From: Streptomyces sp. SCSIO 30461
Lineage (GTDB): Bacteria > Actinomycetota > Actinomycetes > Streptomycetales > Streptomycetaceae
DNA: 64,000 nucleotides
Assembly: GCF_037023745.1 (NCBI RefSeq)
Contig: NZ_CP146101.1
Coordinates: 1,364,001 to 1,428,000, forward strand
Direction: 5' to 3'
Below, in pieces: positions 18,719 to 28,420 of this stretch (positions are counted from its first letter, which is position 1; each line of letters starts with the position of its first letter). Made by a program: the position numbers and the translations under genes. The notes beneath the pieces are model-generated. The model was not told where the DNA came from. It was given only the letters and a program-made list of their open reading frames with translations, and did no database searches.

Positions 18719-19704
18719 GCTTCCGCCTCAGATACGGGTGGGAGCGGGGGCACCGGGAGGGTGAGGGCGGTGTCGGCGTCGCTCGGTTCCAGTTCGGATG
18801 CCGGACCGAGCCGGGACCAGCGCGTGGCGAGTCCTGTAAGGGTGGTGCGGCGGGTGTCCCCGGGCTCAAGGGGGCCCCACCAGGGACCCCATGGGCTGGA
18901 GGCGGTGAAGTCCGCGGACGCGGTCGCGAGGAAGAGGCCCAGCGTCCGCGCGGGGGGAGCGAGACGGCGGCGGAGGGCCTGGTCGCGCGAGGCGGTGCGG
19001 GTGTGGATCAGCAGGGCCGGCCGGTGGCCGGCTTGTGTGGCGAAGGCGGCGTACCCGGTGAGTTTCGCCTCGACATGCCCGAGGGGCTGGCTGCCGGTGT
19101 CGTATTCGAGGAAGAACGGCAGCAGTTTCTCGCCTTCGTACCAGTGTGCGTAGGCGTCGGGGCGGATGATGTCGCCCCAGCGGCGGGCGCAGGACCGCTC
19201 GGACAGCCAGAACGACAGCCCGGCTTCCGGGGTGGTGCGGCCGTGGGCGGTGAGGCGGATGAGGAGTTCGTTCACGCCGAGGTCGTGGCCCAGCGACGGC
19301 GAGTAGGCGATGCGGCCGGTGTGGCTGGGGCGCCAGCCGAGATCGCCGAGGTCGCATCCGGAGTGGGAGGCGAGGACGGCGACACCGGAGGCTCCGAGGG
19401 TGTAGTGCTCGGGGGCGGATCCGGTCTGGACCAGAGGACGGAATGAGTCGAGGACGCCGCGCTGGTGCAAGGTGCGCAGGCGCCGCTGGGCCGAGCGGAT
19501 GGAGGTGTACGCGAGGCTGGCGATCTGGTGGGTGGTGAGGACCCGGTGCTCGTGGAGCATTCGCAGCAGCCACAGGTCGCGGGCTGTGAGGACGCGGGAG
19601 AGCGCGGCGACATCGGTGTGCCGGGCGGGGCGCCGACGAGTGGTGGAGGCGCGGGCGGTATAGCGGGAGCCGGGGCCGATGGCGGGGCGGGGAAGTGCGG
19701 GCAT
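18715..19704 (-). CDS. Replication-relaxation family protein
   Basis: A 329-aa protein of the replication-relaxation family (PF13814 type). An N-terminal winged helix (ARDLWLLRMLHEHRVLTTHQ, RSAQRRLRTLHQRGVLD) is followed by an alpha/beta domain with HDLGVNELLIRL, IIRPDAYAHW and FFLEYDTGSQPL, an ExD-like acidic core reminiscent of nuclease folds. The family is common on actinomycete plasmids and integrative elements. Since no classical relaxase is visible in this block, it is a candidate for the initiator of transfer; that is inference. Confidence 0.8.
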   Translation of the reverse strand: MPALPRPAIGPGSRYTARASTTRRRPARHTDVAALSRVLTARDLWLLRMLHEHRVLTTHQIASLAYTSIRSAQRRLRTLHQRGVLDSFRPLVQTGSAPEHYTLGASGVAVLASHSGCDLGDLGWRPSHTGRIAYSPSLGHDLGVNELLIRLTAHGRTTPEAGLSFWLSERSCARRWGDIIRPDAYAHWYEGEKLLPFFLEYDTGSQPLGHVEAKLTGYAAFATQAGHRPALLIHTRTASRDQALRRRLAPPARTLGLFLATASADFTASSPWGPWWGPLEPGDTRRTTLTGLATRWSRLGPASELEPSDADTALTLPVPPLPPVSEAEA

Positions 19705-19746
19705 GACAGGTCACCACCAGGAGTGCCGGGGAAGGGAGGGCGTGCT

Positions 19747-22149
19747 TCAGCGGGTGGGCGTGCGGGGACTTGCACGGCCGCTGGCTGCCGCGCGCAGGTC
19801 CTTGGCCCGGCCAGGCACCGGAGGCGGCAGCGGGCTGGTGGTGAGGGTGAAGGCGGCGGACTCCGCGCCGCCGGTCAGCAGGTGGGCTGCGGCCTGGTAG
19901 GGGCCGAGGTGGGCGACATCGTGCGCGGCCAGGGTCGGGAGGGTGTGGCGCTCCAGCGCGCCCGCGTCTTCGGGGGAGGCGCTGAAGAAGACTTTGTTGC
20001 GGGCGTTGGCGGAGATGCCTTCGCGTAGGTCGCGCGGGAGCTGCGCGAGGTGCTGGTGGGCCAACAGCATGGACAGGCGGTAGCCGCGAGCCTCGGCGAG
20101 CATGTCCTCCAGCGGGTAGGGCAGGGTCAGGAAGTTGTGGGCTTCGTCGATGCTCAGGGTGGCGTCGATCCGGGTGTGCTCGGGCGTACGGGCGCGGGCG
20201 GCGGCGGCCTGCCAGGTGCTGGCGACGATGAACGAGCCGAGCAGCCGGGCGGTTTCCTCGCCGAGTGCCCCCTTGGGCAGGCGGGCGAGCAGGATGCCGC
20301 CGTCGAGCACGCTGCTGAGGTTGAAGGTGGAGGGTCCGGCGGCGATGGCACGGCGGGCGAAGTCGCGTAGGAGGAAGGCCCGCAGCTTGTTCATCACGGG
20401 ACCGACGACGGCCGCGCGGGAGGGTTCGGACATCGACTCGTACCAGGCCCAGAAGCCGCGCAGCACGGGGTCCTGGAGCGCGGGGATGATCCGCAGCCGG
20501 AAGGCGGACTCGCCGAGCAGGCGGGGGACGTCGGCGAGGGTGACCAACTGACGGGTGCGTTCTCGGTGTTTGAGCAGGGTCAGGCAGGCGGCGCGCATCA
20601 CGTCGTCGGTCCGTGGTCCCCAGAACGCGGTGAAGATCCGGCGGAAGATGCCGGTGATGTTGTCGACGACGACATCGATGTCCGGGCCGTCCAGGACGTT
20701 CAGGCAGGGCGGGATGTGCGGATCGTCCGGGTCGATCAGCACGAGACGGTCGGCGCACGTGTCCGGGAGCCGATCCAGCAGGTCCGTGACCAGGTCGCCC
20801 TTGGGGTCGATGACGATGACGCCGCGGTGATGCCGTACGTCGTCCAGGGCGAGGTTCGCGATAAGGGTGGACTTTCCGGAGCCGGTCGCACCCATGACAT
20901 GCAGATGATGGCGGGCATCGGCGACGGCGAGGCCGACGCCGCGGCGAGCGCCGGTGTCCGAGTGGCCCAGCGGTTTGACCCCCATGCCGGGAGCCGGTTC
21001 GGGGATGGATGGGGGAGGCAGGACCGAACGGGCTCCGGCTCGCTGGACGCCGGGAGCGTCCGCATCGAGGGGCAGGTGGGCGAGGGCGGCGAGTTCGGGA
21101 ACCGACAGCAGCGCCGGGCGCGCGAACGGGAAGCCCCGGGAGCTCAGCCGCGGCTGGGGGTGACGCAGGCGGGTGCGCGCCAGGTAGTTGCGGTCGGCGT
21201 ACAGGCCGAAGGCGGACGCGAGTGCATGAGCCCGGCCGCGTGCCACATCTTCGGCACGCTCCGCTGTGGCGGAGCAGGTGGCGGCGTAGGTGAGGACGCA
21301 CTGCCACTGAGCGCCTGAGAGTTTCGCGGCTGACTGCCTTACGGCAGCGGCGTGTTCGGGATCCAGTTTGCCGGTGGAGGTGGGTTGGGCGCGGTGGAGG
21401 AGGAACGCGGCCAGGGCGGCCGGACGGGCGGGGGAGTGTCCGGCCTTCAGCCTGCGGGCCTGGCGGCGGGCCCGGCGCAGCGCGGTCCCGGTGGCGGGCC
21501 GGGCGAGGATCTGCACACAGGCGGACTCCTCTTCGCCCATCCCCGTGGCCGCTTGGAGCAGCGCTCGGAGCGGGTCAGCGGCGTGGTCGGTGCGCAGTGG
21601 CAGGACGTCGGGACGAGCCGAACGCAGCCGTCCGGCGGTCACCGCGTGGCCGGACGGGAGGAGGGCCGCAGGCTCGGTGACGCGGGTGTGGGCACCGGGC
21701 CAAGCGGCTTCCACTGCACGGCGTACCAGGCCCAGCGGTACGGCGCCGGGCAACCACAGACGGATGGACAGCCCCGTGTGCGACCAGGCGTACTCGAAGG
21801 CGAGATGCGGCTGGCCGGTCGTGATCCGGCGCCACCAGGGGCGAAGGAGACCGGCGAGCTGCGCCCACAGGACCTCACCGCCCCGGGGCGCGACCGTCGG
21901 CGGCGCGAGGATCTCCACACAGCGGGCGCCTTGTGCGAGGCGCTGCTGGTGCCGCTGGCGCAGGCGGCGCCGGGCGGAGTGTCCACAGACTGTGCACACG
22001 AGGACGGCCGGGATCAGGATGGGCGCGGACGCAGCGCACCAGTCGACCACGGCGCGGAGGACGGCGGGCCCCAGCGTCTCGGGGTGGGTGAGGAAGTCCA
22101 CGAGCGGCCCGCCAGGCTCACCCAGGGCGTGGACCAGGTATGCCTTCAC
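19747..22149 (-). CDS. Type IV coupling-type ATPase (VirD4/TraG-like)
   Basis: An 800-aa ATPase with an N-terminal membrane segment, a long variable region and a C-terminal P-loop domain. Walker A is MGATGSGKST (Lys426), followed by GVIVIDPKGDL and TLSIDEAHNFL at Walker B, then LSMLLAHQHLAQL. This matches the actinobacterial conjugative DNA transfer ATPases that bring the DNA strand to the T4SS channel. GTG 22149, inside a GTGA overlap with the VirB4 stop, is chosen over GTG 22158; GGAG lies about 9 bases upstream. Confidence 0.85.
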   Translation of the reverse strand: MKAYLVHALGEPGGPLVDFLTHPETLGPAVLRAVVDWCAASAPILIPAVLVCTVCGHSARRRLRQRHQQRLAQGARCVEILAPPTVAPRGGEVLWAQLAGLLRPWWRRITTGQPHLAFEYAWSHTGLSIRLWLPGAVPLGLVRRAVEAAWPGAHTRVTEPAALLPSGHAVTAGRLRSARPDVLPLRTDHAADPLRALLQAATGMGEEESACVQILARPATGTALRRARRQARRLKAGHSPARPAALAAFLLHRAQPTSTGKLDPEHAAAVRQSAAKLSGAQWQCVLTYAATCSATAERAEDVARGRAHALASAFGLYADRNYLARTRLRHPQPRLSSRGFPFARPALLSVPELAALAHLPLDADAPGVQRAGARSVLPPPSIPEPAPGMGVKPLGHSDTGARRGVGLAVADARHHLHVMGATGSGKSTLIANLALDDVRHHRGVIVIDPKGDLVTDLLDRLPDTCADRLVLIDPDDPHIPPCLNVLDGPDIDVVVDNITGIFRRIFTAFWGPRTDDVMRAACLTLLKHRERTRQLVTLADVPRLLGESAFRLRIIPALQDPVLRGFWAWYESMSEPSRAAVVGPVMNKLRAFLLRDFARRAIAAGPSTFNLSSVLDGGILLARLPKGALGEETARLLGSFIVASTWQAAAARARTPEHTRIDATLSIDEAHNFLTLPYPLEDMLAEARGYRLSMLLAHQHLAQLPRDLREGISANARNKVFFSASPEDAGALERHTLPTLAAHDVAHLGPYQAAAHLLTGGAESAAFTLTTSPLPPPVPGRAKDLRAAASGRASPRTPTR

Positions 22150-24011
22150 AGGTCCCACTCCTCGTCATCGGCGCCGAGGGGGTCCTCCCCGGCTGGGCCG
22201 TCGGCGCCGGAAGCCGCCTCCGCATGCTGGTGGGCCGCGAGTTCACCAGGGTCGGTGGTGATCACTTCGTGTTCGCCGGGCGACGCGACGCTGATGAGGG
22301 CGACCTTGTGGCGCCGGTCGCCGGTCAGCAGCAGGGCCTCGCCGCGGGTCGCGGAAAGCAGGAACTCCCGCTCGCCATGGCAGAGGTGGAAGTTGTCGCT
22401 GATCACGTCGATGGCCTGCGGGGCCTGGCGGAGCAGGAGCTGGGTGGCGGCGTTGGAGACGATGGCCCTCCCGAGCGGGGAGGCGAGCACGTCGTCTGCG
22501 TCCTGGGTGATCACTGCGAGGCCGGTCCAGTACTTGCGGGCGGCTTTGGCCATGCGGAAGAGGAAGCTGGCTCCCGCCCCATCGCGCATCAGCAGCCATG
22601 CTTCATCGACCACGACAAGGTGTCGTCCGGGTGGTGTGCGATGGGTGACCTGTCGCCAGATCGTGTCCAGCGCGAGCAGCATGGCCGGCGCCTTCACCTC
22701 TTCCGGGAGCTGACGCAGGGCGAACACTACGAGGTGCCCGGTGGTGGAGGTGGTGCTGTGACCGTTGAAGAGCCGCGCGTGTGAGCCGGTCGTGAAGGGA
22801 GCGAGCCGGGCTGCGAGATGGTTCGCCGTCTCGCTGCCGTCCTCGGCCAGGACAGTGGCCAGGTCGGCGAGGGTCGGCGGGGTGCGCTGCCAGGTGCGGG
22901 AGTCCGTGGTGATCCCGGTACGTTCGTACGCGGCGAGGAACGCCCGGTCCAGCACTGCCTTCTCGGCCGCGGTCAGGTCGGCGCCCAGCAGGACGGCAAG
23001 GAAGGTGTGCAGGAACAGAACGCGCCGCGTCAGGACATCCTCTGTGCTGTCCCCTGCCGCCGGAAGGTCGAAGGGGTTGAGGCGTACGCCGTCGGCGCCG
23101 AGCGCGATGACGTGGCCGCCGACGGTTTCGGCGAGCCGGACGTACTCGTCCTCCGGGTCGATGACCGAGGCGGTGACGCCGGTGAACAGCAGTCGAAGCA
23201 GCTCCAGTTTGGCCAGGTACGACTTGCCGGAGCCGGAGCGGGCCAGCGTGATGGAGTTGTAGTTGTCCTGCGCGAAGCGGTCCCACAGCACCGGCGCGCC
23301 GGAGGCCGTGTTCAGCCCGTACAGCACCCCGGATGCCGTGCCGTCCTCGCCGGTGGTGATCGGCAGGTCGGGGCTGGTGAAGGGGAAGCAGGCGGCGAGT
23401 GCGGCGGTGTCGAAGGTGCGGCGGATCTTGAGCGTGTCGATGCCGAGGGGGAGGGTGGCCAGCCAGCCCGGCAGGGCCCGGTACGTGGTCGGGGCGAGTG
23501 TCATGAGCAGGGACTCGGCGATCGCTTGTACGGCGGCGGCCTGCTCGGCGAGGGTGTCCTCGTCGGGCGCGTGGACGGTCAGGTAGAGGGAGACCTGGAA
23601 GAGTCTGCCCTCGCCTCGGGCGATGCGGTAGGCGAGTTCGGTGGCGTCCGCGGCGGCGGCTTCGATCTCCGGGTCGTCCAGGTGGCCTTTGTCGAAGCCG
23701 GTGCGGCGGCCGGATTCCAGGCGGGCGCGCTGCTTCTTCAGGCCGGCGGCTGCGACCGGGTTGGGTACGGGTTCGATGTGCAGTGCGATATCGAGGTGGC
23801 CGGGGAAGTTCAGCAGCGGCGCGAGCCAGCCGGGAGTGACCTCGGCGGGGTAGCCGGTGACGACGAGCGTGGTGGCCAGGTGCGCGCCGATGGCGAGGGC
23901 GCGGGCGTGTACCTCGATGGCCTCGGGGCCTACGGAGTCGAGCAGTTCGGCGGCGTCGAGGCTCGGGGTCGTGGACATCGGGCGGTGGCGGACGGAGCGG
24001 AGTCGGGTCAT
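22146..24011 (-). CDS. VirB4-like conjugation ATPase
   Basis: A 621-aa ATPase with Walker A ARSGSGKSYLAK (Lys263), SVIDPEDEYVRLAE after it, Walker B HLVVVDEAWLLM and the sensor-like VITQDADDV. The N-terminal 250 residues follow the CagE/VirB4 plan (GHLDIALHIEPV). VirB4 drives pilus biogenesis and substrate transfer at the inner face of the membrane. Its 4-bp overlaps with both neighbours place it at the core of the tra operon. Confidence 0.88.
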   Translation of the reverse strand: MTRLRSVRHRPMSTTPSLDAAELLDSVGPEAIEVHARALAIGAHLATTLVVTGYPAEVTPGWLAPLLNFPGHLDIALHIEPVPNPVAAAGLKKQRARLESGRRTGFDKGHLDDPEIEAAAADATELAYRIARGEGRLFQVSLYLTVHAPDEDTLAEQAAAVQAIAESLLMTLAPTTYRALPGWLATLPLGIDTLKIRRTFDTAALAACFPFTSPDLPITTGEDGTASGVLYGLNTASGAPVLWDRFAQDNYNSITLARSGSGKSYLAKLELLRLLFTGVTASVIDPEDEYVRLAETVGGHVIALGADGVRLNPFDLPAAGDSTEDVLTRRVLFLHTFLAVLLGADLTAAEKAVLDRAFLAAYERTGITTDSRTWQRTPPTLADLATVLAEDGSETANHLAARLAPFTTGSHARLFNGHSTTSTTGHLVVFALRQLPEEVKAPAMLLALDTIWRQVTHRTPPGRHLVVVDEAWLLMRDGAGASFLFRMAKAARKYWTGLAVITQDADDVLASPLGRAIVSNAATQLLLRQAPQAIDVISDNFHLCHGEREFLLSATRGEALLLTGDRRHKVALISVASPGEHEVITTDPGELAAHQHAEAASGADGPAGEDPLGADDEEWDL

Positions 24012-24955
24012 GTCAGGTCACTTTCCGGAGCGGCGGGCGAGAGCGGGGTGTCGGGGTTGCAGGCCGCGCCGACCAGAGCGGCACTCTGCTCGGCGTCCAG
24101 GGCCGTGACGGTGATCTCGGCGCTGCCCAGGGCACGTGCGGCCTCGTCGAGACGTTGGAGCGCCCGGCCTGCACCGGTGTCCCGGCGGATGCCGTGTGAT
24201 GCGTTCTGCTCGCGGGCCACCAGTACGATCTGCCGGCCGAGAAGGTTGCCGTCGATGGCGAGGCCGGCGAGAAACTCGGCGTGTGCACGGGCTGCCTGCT
24301 CCAGCGCCGGGTGCGGTAGCGCAGCGGCGTCCCGCTGAAGGGTGTCGGCGAGCGGGGCCAGGTCGATGCGGTGGCAGCGCACCAGCAACTGGATGGGCCC
24401 GGTCAGGGAGTTGAGCCAGCGCGCGAATGCCGCAGTCAAACAATGCTGCTCGGCTGCCGAGCGCAGCTCGAAGTTGACCGTGGAGCATGTCGCCAAGGCG
24501 GCTTTGCCTTCGGTTCCCAGGTCGAGCACTCCGTCGGCGGTGATGCCGCCGTAAGGCATGTTCATCGCTGTCGGGGGAGCCCCGGCGGCCCTTGCCCAGC
24601 GGCAGGGAACGGCACGGGGCAGTGATGGGACGCCTTCCGGAGCATGCACACGGCGTTTGGGTGTGCGGGAGTGAGCGAGTGCGGCGAGCAGGAAGCGGTC
24701 CATGCCGATGCCCTCCCGCCGACCGAGAGCGAGTGCGGCTGCCGCTGCGGCGATCGGGATCACCAGGGCCGTGTATGCGAGCGGTGCGATGAAGGGGCGG
24801 GTGGCCCACCAGCCGCCGTACAGCACGAGCCCCGCGATGGCGAGGATGGCTGTCTGACGGGCGGTGAAGGGGCCCAGGAGCCGGTCAGGGCGTGAGATAT
24901 CGGCGGGGATGCGTGTGGCGTACGGCGTGTCCGCCGTCTCATCGGGCTGGTGCAT
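24008..24955 (-). CDS. PrgI/SCO6880-like conjugation membrane protein
   Basis: A 315-aa protein with two adjacent membrane helices near residues 35-80 (AILAIAGLVLYGGWW and a following Ala-rich helix), then a soluble domain (ALATCSTVNFELRSAAEQ, RWLNSLTGPIQLLVRCHRID). This plan and the position before virB4 match PrgI-family/SCO6880-like proteins of actinobacterial T4SS loci. The start is ATG 24955, with GGAGGT 9 bases upstream; the longer frame to 25021 lacks a ribosome site. Confidence 0.75.
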   Translation of the reverse strand: MHQPDETADTPYATRIPADISRPDRLLGPFTARQTAILAIAGLVLYGGWWATRPFIAPLAYTALVIPIAAAAAALALGRREGIGMDRFLLAALAHSRTPKRRVHAPEGVPSLPRAVPCRWARAAGAPPTAMNMPYGGITADGVLDLGTEGKAALATCSTVNFELRSAAEQHCLTAAFARWLNSLTGPIQLLVRCHRIDLAPLADTLQRDAAALPHPALEQAARAHAEFLAGLAIDGNLLGRQIVLVAREQNASHGIRRDTGAGRALQRLDEAARALGSAEITVTALDAEQSAALVGAACNPDTPLSPAAPESDLT

Positions 24956-24962
24956 ACGGCAT

Positions 24963-26918
24963 CTACCTCCGGGGTGGTTCGAGGGGCAGCCGCAGCTGCA
25001 TGGGGCGCGGTGGGCGGACACGGACTCGGCGGGCGGGAATCGGCAGCGTCAACTGGCGTGCACGCGGCAGCGCGGTTGGGGATTCCGGCAGCGGTGCTGC
25101 GGGCAGGCCGCGGGAGGCCTGGGGTGGGGAGGGGACGCGGGTGGCGCGGATCGGTAGCCACATCTGGGTGGGCCGCGGCGTTTGAGCGGGGCGGCGTTCA
25201 GCGGAGACGGGCAGGGTCAACTGCTGCCTGCGGCGGGCATGGGCGGGATGGATCACAGCGCGAGGACCTCCCGGGAGACGGGCGAGTGGAGCTGAGCCGG
25301 GGCCGCCCGGGAGGGGAACGCGGCCCGGCCTGGGGGCGGCACCAGAAGCACCGGCCGTAGCGGACTGCGGATGCGTGCCGCCGACTCCCGAGCTGCCTCG
25401 GCCTGATCCGGGCCGGCCCGCTGCCGGGCTGACGGCACGGCCCAGGGCGGTACGACCGAGGGCGAGCAGGCCCCCACCGCTCCGGGGCCCGGCGGAGGGC
25501 GGTCGGCCGCCGCCAGACCCGCCTCTGCCCTGTCCCGGACGGCCTCCACCACCGGGCCCGCCGCGGCCTGGCCCGGTGCCCCCGCCGCCCGGCCCTCCGC
25601 GTCGGCGGACCCCAGCACCTCCGCCGCTTGGTCCTCCGCGCGGGCGGAGCCGCTGCATACCCGGCAGGTAGTGCCCCAAGAGTCGGTACATCGCCAGGTG
25701 CTTGAGCATCCGCACCCCGGTGGGGGCGTGCGGGTTGTGGATCGGGGTACCGCGCAGGGTGACCTGCAAGGTCCAGCCGGGAATCTTGAACAGCACCCAG
25801 AACAGGGCCACACCGGCGAGCATCGTGCCCAGTTGGTCGGACCGCGGAATGCCCAGAGTGGTGGCGCCCGGGGCGAAGAACAGTTTCAGAGCGAGAACGA
25901 ACGTCACCGACTGGCCGACCTGGATGACCAGACACCCGGCCAGAGCCCGCCACCACAGCCTGGCGACGGGGTCGGTGAGCGGATGTGCGTGACACGCCAG
26001 CATCAGGGGCGCGGCAACGGCGAGCAGCGCCATCACCGCGACACGCACGAGGAAGCCGATCAGTACCGCGAGGGTCAACGCGATCATCACGATCGCGAGG
26101 ATCAGCAGGTACAGCTTCAGACCCGCCACACCGAACAGCGCGAAAGGCAAGACGCGTTCGACCATGCCCTGCCCGGCGTCCGACATGTCGGTAGCCAAGA
26201 TCGTGTGAGCGAGGGCGTTGGACAGGCTGATCGCCTTGCCCATCACGGTCAGCGAAGTGGCCGCGGCGACCATCCCCAGCAGCAGACGCGGGGCGATCTG
26301 TTTCAGGGCGTAGCGGGTCTGGAGGGTCTCGTAACCCATGACCGTGATGCCGCCCGCAGTCACGAACAGCACATAGATCCCGGCGGTGATCCCCAGCGTC
26401 GCAGTCCACAACTTCTTGATGTCGGGGTGTTCGGTGACATCAGGAGTGGCCAGCAACGTGTCGGCGAGGAACTCCCGGACCGGCTTCATGATCTGCTCGA
26501 TCAGCATGCCGAGGAACGAGGTGATCGCGTTCACGATCATGCCGGGGATGTCGAGGAAACCGACGCCGCCCGTCTCGGCGTCGCAGTCCCGAGGGTCGCC
26601 GTCCGCCTCGCACGCCTGGGGCGTCGGCCCCGGTGTCGGCTCGGGGGACGGATGCCGCTCCTGTTCGGGTACGGGGCGGCCTGGAGCCGGTATCGGTCCG
26701 GGGCCGGGGTCCGGTCGCGGACCGGGCTGCGGACGCGGTGCGGAAGGGGCGGGCTCGGGTGCCGGTCGCGGTCCGGGCTCCGGCGCTGGAACCGCCGGGG
26801 CCAAAACAGCCGTGCCTACCGGGTAGGCGGAGGCGGACGGGGCAGAGAGCGGAACCAGCGTCAGAGCCGTCGGGAGCACGAGGAGCAGCATGCGGACCAG
26901 GCGCATGGCGCGAGTCAC
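24963..26918 (-). CDS. VirB6/TrbL-like conjugation channel protein
   Basis: A 651-aa protein. A signal peptide (LLLVLPTALTLV) leads into a Pro-rich stretch (about 40-100). Six or seven membrane helices follow between about 170 and 400 (TLGITAGIYVLFVTAGGITV; LLILAIVMIALTLAVLIGFL; ALFWVLFKIPGWTLQV), then a very Gly/Arg-rich C-terminal third. The central part is VirB6/TrbL-like, the polytopic channel component. The repetitive tail is presumably cytoplasmic and disordered. It overlaps the pilin gene by 4 bp (GTGA). Confidence 0.78.
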   Translation of the reverse strand: MTRAMRLVRMLLLVLPTALTLVPLSAPSASAYPVGTAVLAPAVPAPEPGPRPAPEPAPSAPRPQPGPRPDPGPGPIPAPGRPVPEQERHPSPEPTPGPTPQACEADGDPRDCDAETGGVGFLDIPGMIVNAITSFLGMLIEQIMKPVREFLADTLLATPDVTEHPDIKKLWTATLGITAGIYVLFVTAGGITVMGYETLQTRYALKQIAPRLLLGMVAAATSLTVMGKAISLSNALAHTILATDMSDAGQGMVERVLPFALFGVAGLKLYLLILAIVMIALTLAVLIGFLVRVAVMALLAVAAPLMLACHAHPLTDPVARLWWRALAGCLVIQVGQSVTFVLALKLFFAPGATTLGIPRSDQLGTMLAGVALFWVLFKIPGWTLQVTLRGTPIHNPHAPTGVRMLKHLAMYRLLGHYLPGMQRLRPRGGPSGGGAGVRRRGGPGGGGTGPGRGGPGGGGRPGQGRGGSGGGRPPSAGPRSGGGLLALGRTALGRAVSPAAGRPGSGRGSSGVGGTHPQSATAGASGAAPRPGRVPLPGGPGSAPLARLPGGPRAVIHPAHARRRQQLTLPVSAERRPAQTPRPTQMWLPIRATRVPSPPQASRGLPAAPLPESPTALPRARQLTLPIPARRVRVRPPRPMQLRLPLEPPRR

Positions 26919-27289
26919 TGTTCACCCCCGGCGCCGACGATGCCCTGCAACACGGTCACGATCACCGGGGCGAGGATCGCCAGGCCGTAGCCGATGCCCG
27001 CCGCCTTCAAGGCCCGCTTGGCGGCTTCGACTTCGCCGGGGTCACCTCCGGCCATCAGGTAGCGCAGTCCACCGAAGGTGAGGGACAAGGTGGCGAGTCC
27101 CGCGAGCATGCCGACGATCCAGTTCCGCAGATTCGTGATGACGGTCGGGATGTCCGCAACCGCCCACCCGTACGACGGGTCCGCCAGCAGCACCGCCGCG
27201 GTACAGACCGCGACGCACCCAAGCCGCAAGAGCCAGCGGCCGAGCGACCGGACCACAGGCCGCGACAGCGAAAGGATTCTCGCGAGCAT
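26915..27289 (-). CDS. TrbC/VirB2-like pilin
   Basis: A 124-aa protein with a hydrophobic leader (LLRLGCVAVCTAAVLLADPS) and two membrane helices (NWIVGMLAGLATLSLTFGGL; AAGIGYGLAILAPVIVTVL) joined by a small polar loop (MAGGDPGEVEAAKRA). This is the two-helix plan of VirB2/TrbC pilins. It heads the minus-strand tra operon, directly before the VirB6-like gene. Confidence 0.8.
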   Translation of the reverse strand: MLARILSLSRPVVRSLGRWLLRLGCVAVCTAAVLLADPSYGWAVADIPTVITNLRNWIVGMLAGLATLSLTFGGLRYLMAGGDPGEVEAAKRALKAAGIGYGLAILAPVIVTVLQGIVGAGGEQ

Positions 27290-27634
27290 GACAGCACACC
27301 TCCATCCGGCACACCGCCGGACAGGACGGAAGAGAGAAGAGAGCAGATGACGGGGTCGCCCGAAGGCGTCGGGACAGCAGGCGCGGGATGAGCAGAACCC
27401 TGGGCCCAGGCGCCGACCTCCCTATGGAGAACGGCGGAACGGGCTTCTCTGGCGTCAGCACGAGACGGCCGTGCTCACCCCGCACCATGCGGCAGCCGGT
27501 CCGGGTCATCGACCGCTGCCCCGGACCAGTTCGGGCGGCCCGGTTCGAAGCCGGACTGGACCGCCGTCACGGTGAATAGAGACCCCGGCGACGGGAATTG
27601 ACACCCCGCCACCGAACATCCCCCGATCAGGTGC
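27290..27634. other. Intergenic region upstream of tra operon
   Basis: 345 bases without a convincing gene. The main promoter of the minus-strand conjugation operon is expected here, but I see no clear -35/-10 pair, hairpin or repeat that decides it. A 63-codon plus-strand frame at 27388 lacks a ribosome site and family resemblance. Confidence 0.5.
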
Positions 27635-28420
27635 CTACTGCTCCTTCATCTGACGCCGCAGGTGTGCGGCCAGGTGCTGCTCGGCGGCGCTGCGGTGACG
27701 GTAGAGCTGACGCACGCTCACTCCCCGCTCCTCGGCCAAGCGGTGCATGGGCTCGCCATCGAGACGGGTACGGGCGATCAGCCTGGCCTCGGTCACGTTC
27801 ACCACATTGGCTTGCACGGCGCGCGCGAGCACCGTCAGCTCGTCCACCGGCTCGCCACGATCCCCATGCGACACCGCGGGCAGGTGCTCCAGCCCCGCCT
27901 CGTGAACGGTTTCGCGGGCGGCCGTGCGGCGTGACGCGTACACCAGTCGGTGCACGGCCCGATCGGCCGCGCTGAACAGCTCCCTGTCCAGACGCTCCGC
28001 CCTCGGGTCCACCGTGCGCAGGGCCGTGGCGACGGCGGCCAGGGCCTCCTGCTCGACCTCGGCACGCTCCAGGTGCGTGGGGCGCCCCAGCCGGGCGAGC
28101 ATCCGCCGGAGCACCGGAACAGTCATGGCCACGGCGACCACACCCCACGGCTCGCCCAGCTCACGGGCCCGCCGCACCACCTCACCCCACGTCTGCTCCC
28201 GCAGCTCGGAGCGAGTCGCTGGATGGGCCAGCTGGGTGCGCACCCGATCCACCGGCCAGGCCGCACGATCAGGTTCGTCACAGACCAGGTACGCGGGAAA
28301 GGTGAGCGGCTCCACGCCGCGGGCGAGAACGAGGAACGCCCGATCCAGTTCCCCGAGCGGAGAACGAAGGGTGCTCTGCGGACGGGCGGCGGGGCGGTGG
28401 TCGAGGTGGCGGTGGTGCAT
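27635..28420 (-). CDS. Sigma-factor-like HTH protein
   Basis: A 262-aa protein (about 261 residues plus stop). Its C-terminal 60 residues form a sigma region 4-like helix-turn-helix (EARLIARTRLDG, RLAEERGVSVRQLYRHRSAA). The region before it (TALRTVDPRAERLDRELF, RAVHRLVYASRRT) is sigma region 2/3-like but diverged. The start is ATG 28420, with GGGAG 7 bases upstream; the longer open frame to 28828 is a shadow. It lies upstream of the tra operon in the same direction and is a candidate activator of it. Confidence 0.6.
   Translation of the reverse strand: MHHRHLDHRPAARPQSTLRSPLGELDRAFLVLARGVEPLTFPAYLVCDEPDRAAWPVDRVRTQLAHPATRSELREQTWGEVVRRARELGEPWGVVAVAMTVPVLRRMLARLGRPTHLERAEVEQEALAAVATALRTVDPRAERLDRELFSAADRAVHRLVYASRRTAARETVHEAGLEHLPAVSHGDRGEPVDELTVLARAVQANVVNVTEARLIARTRLDGEPMHRLAEERGVSVRQLYRHRSAAEQHLAAHLRRQMKEQ

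Noticed and set aside
18866..21307. 813-codon open frame in the tra region on the same strand as the real genes
   Set aside because: Shifted-frame shadow of the replication-relaxation and coupling ATPase genes; composition dominated by Arg and Pro.
22818..24338. 506-codon plus-strand frame opposite virB4
   Set aside because: Gly/Val/Glu-rich antisense frame with no ribosome site; the minus strand carries Walker A and B motifs.
25375..25671. Pro/Arg-rich plus-strand frame in the tra region
   Set aside because: Complement of the Gly-rich tail of the VirB6-like protein.
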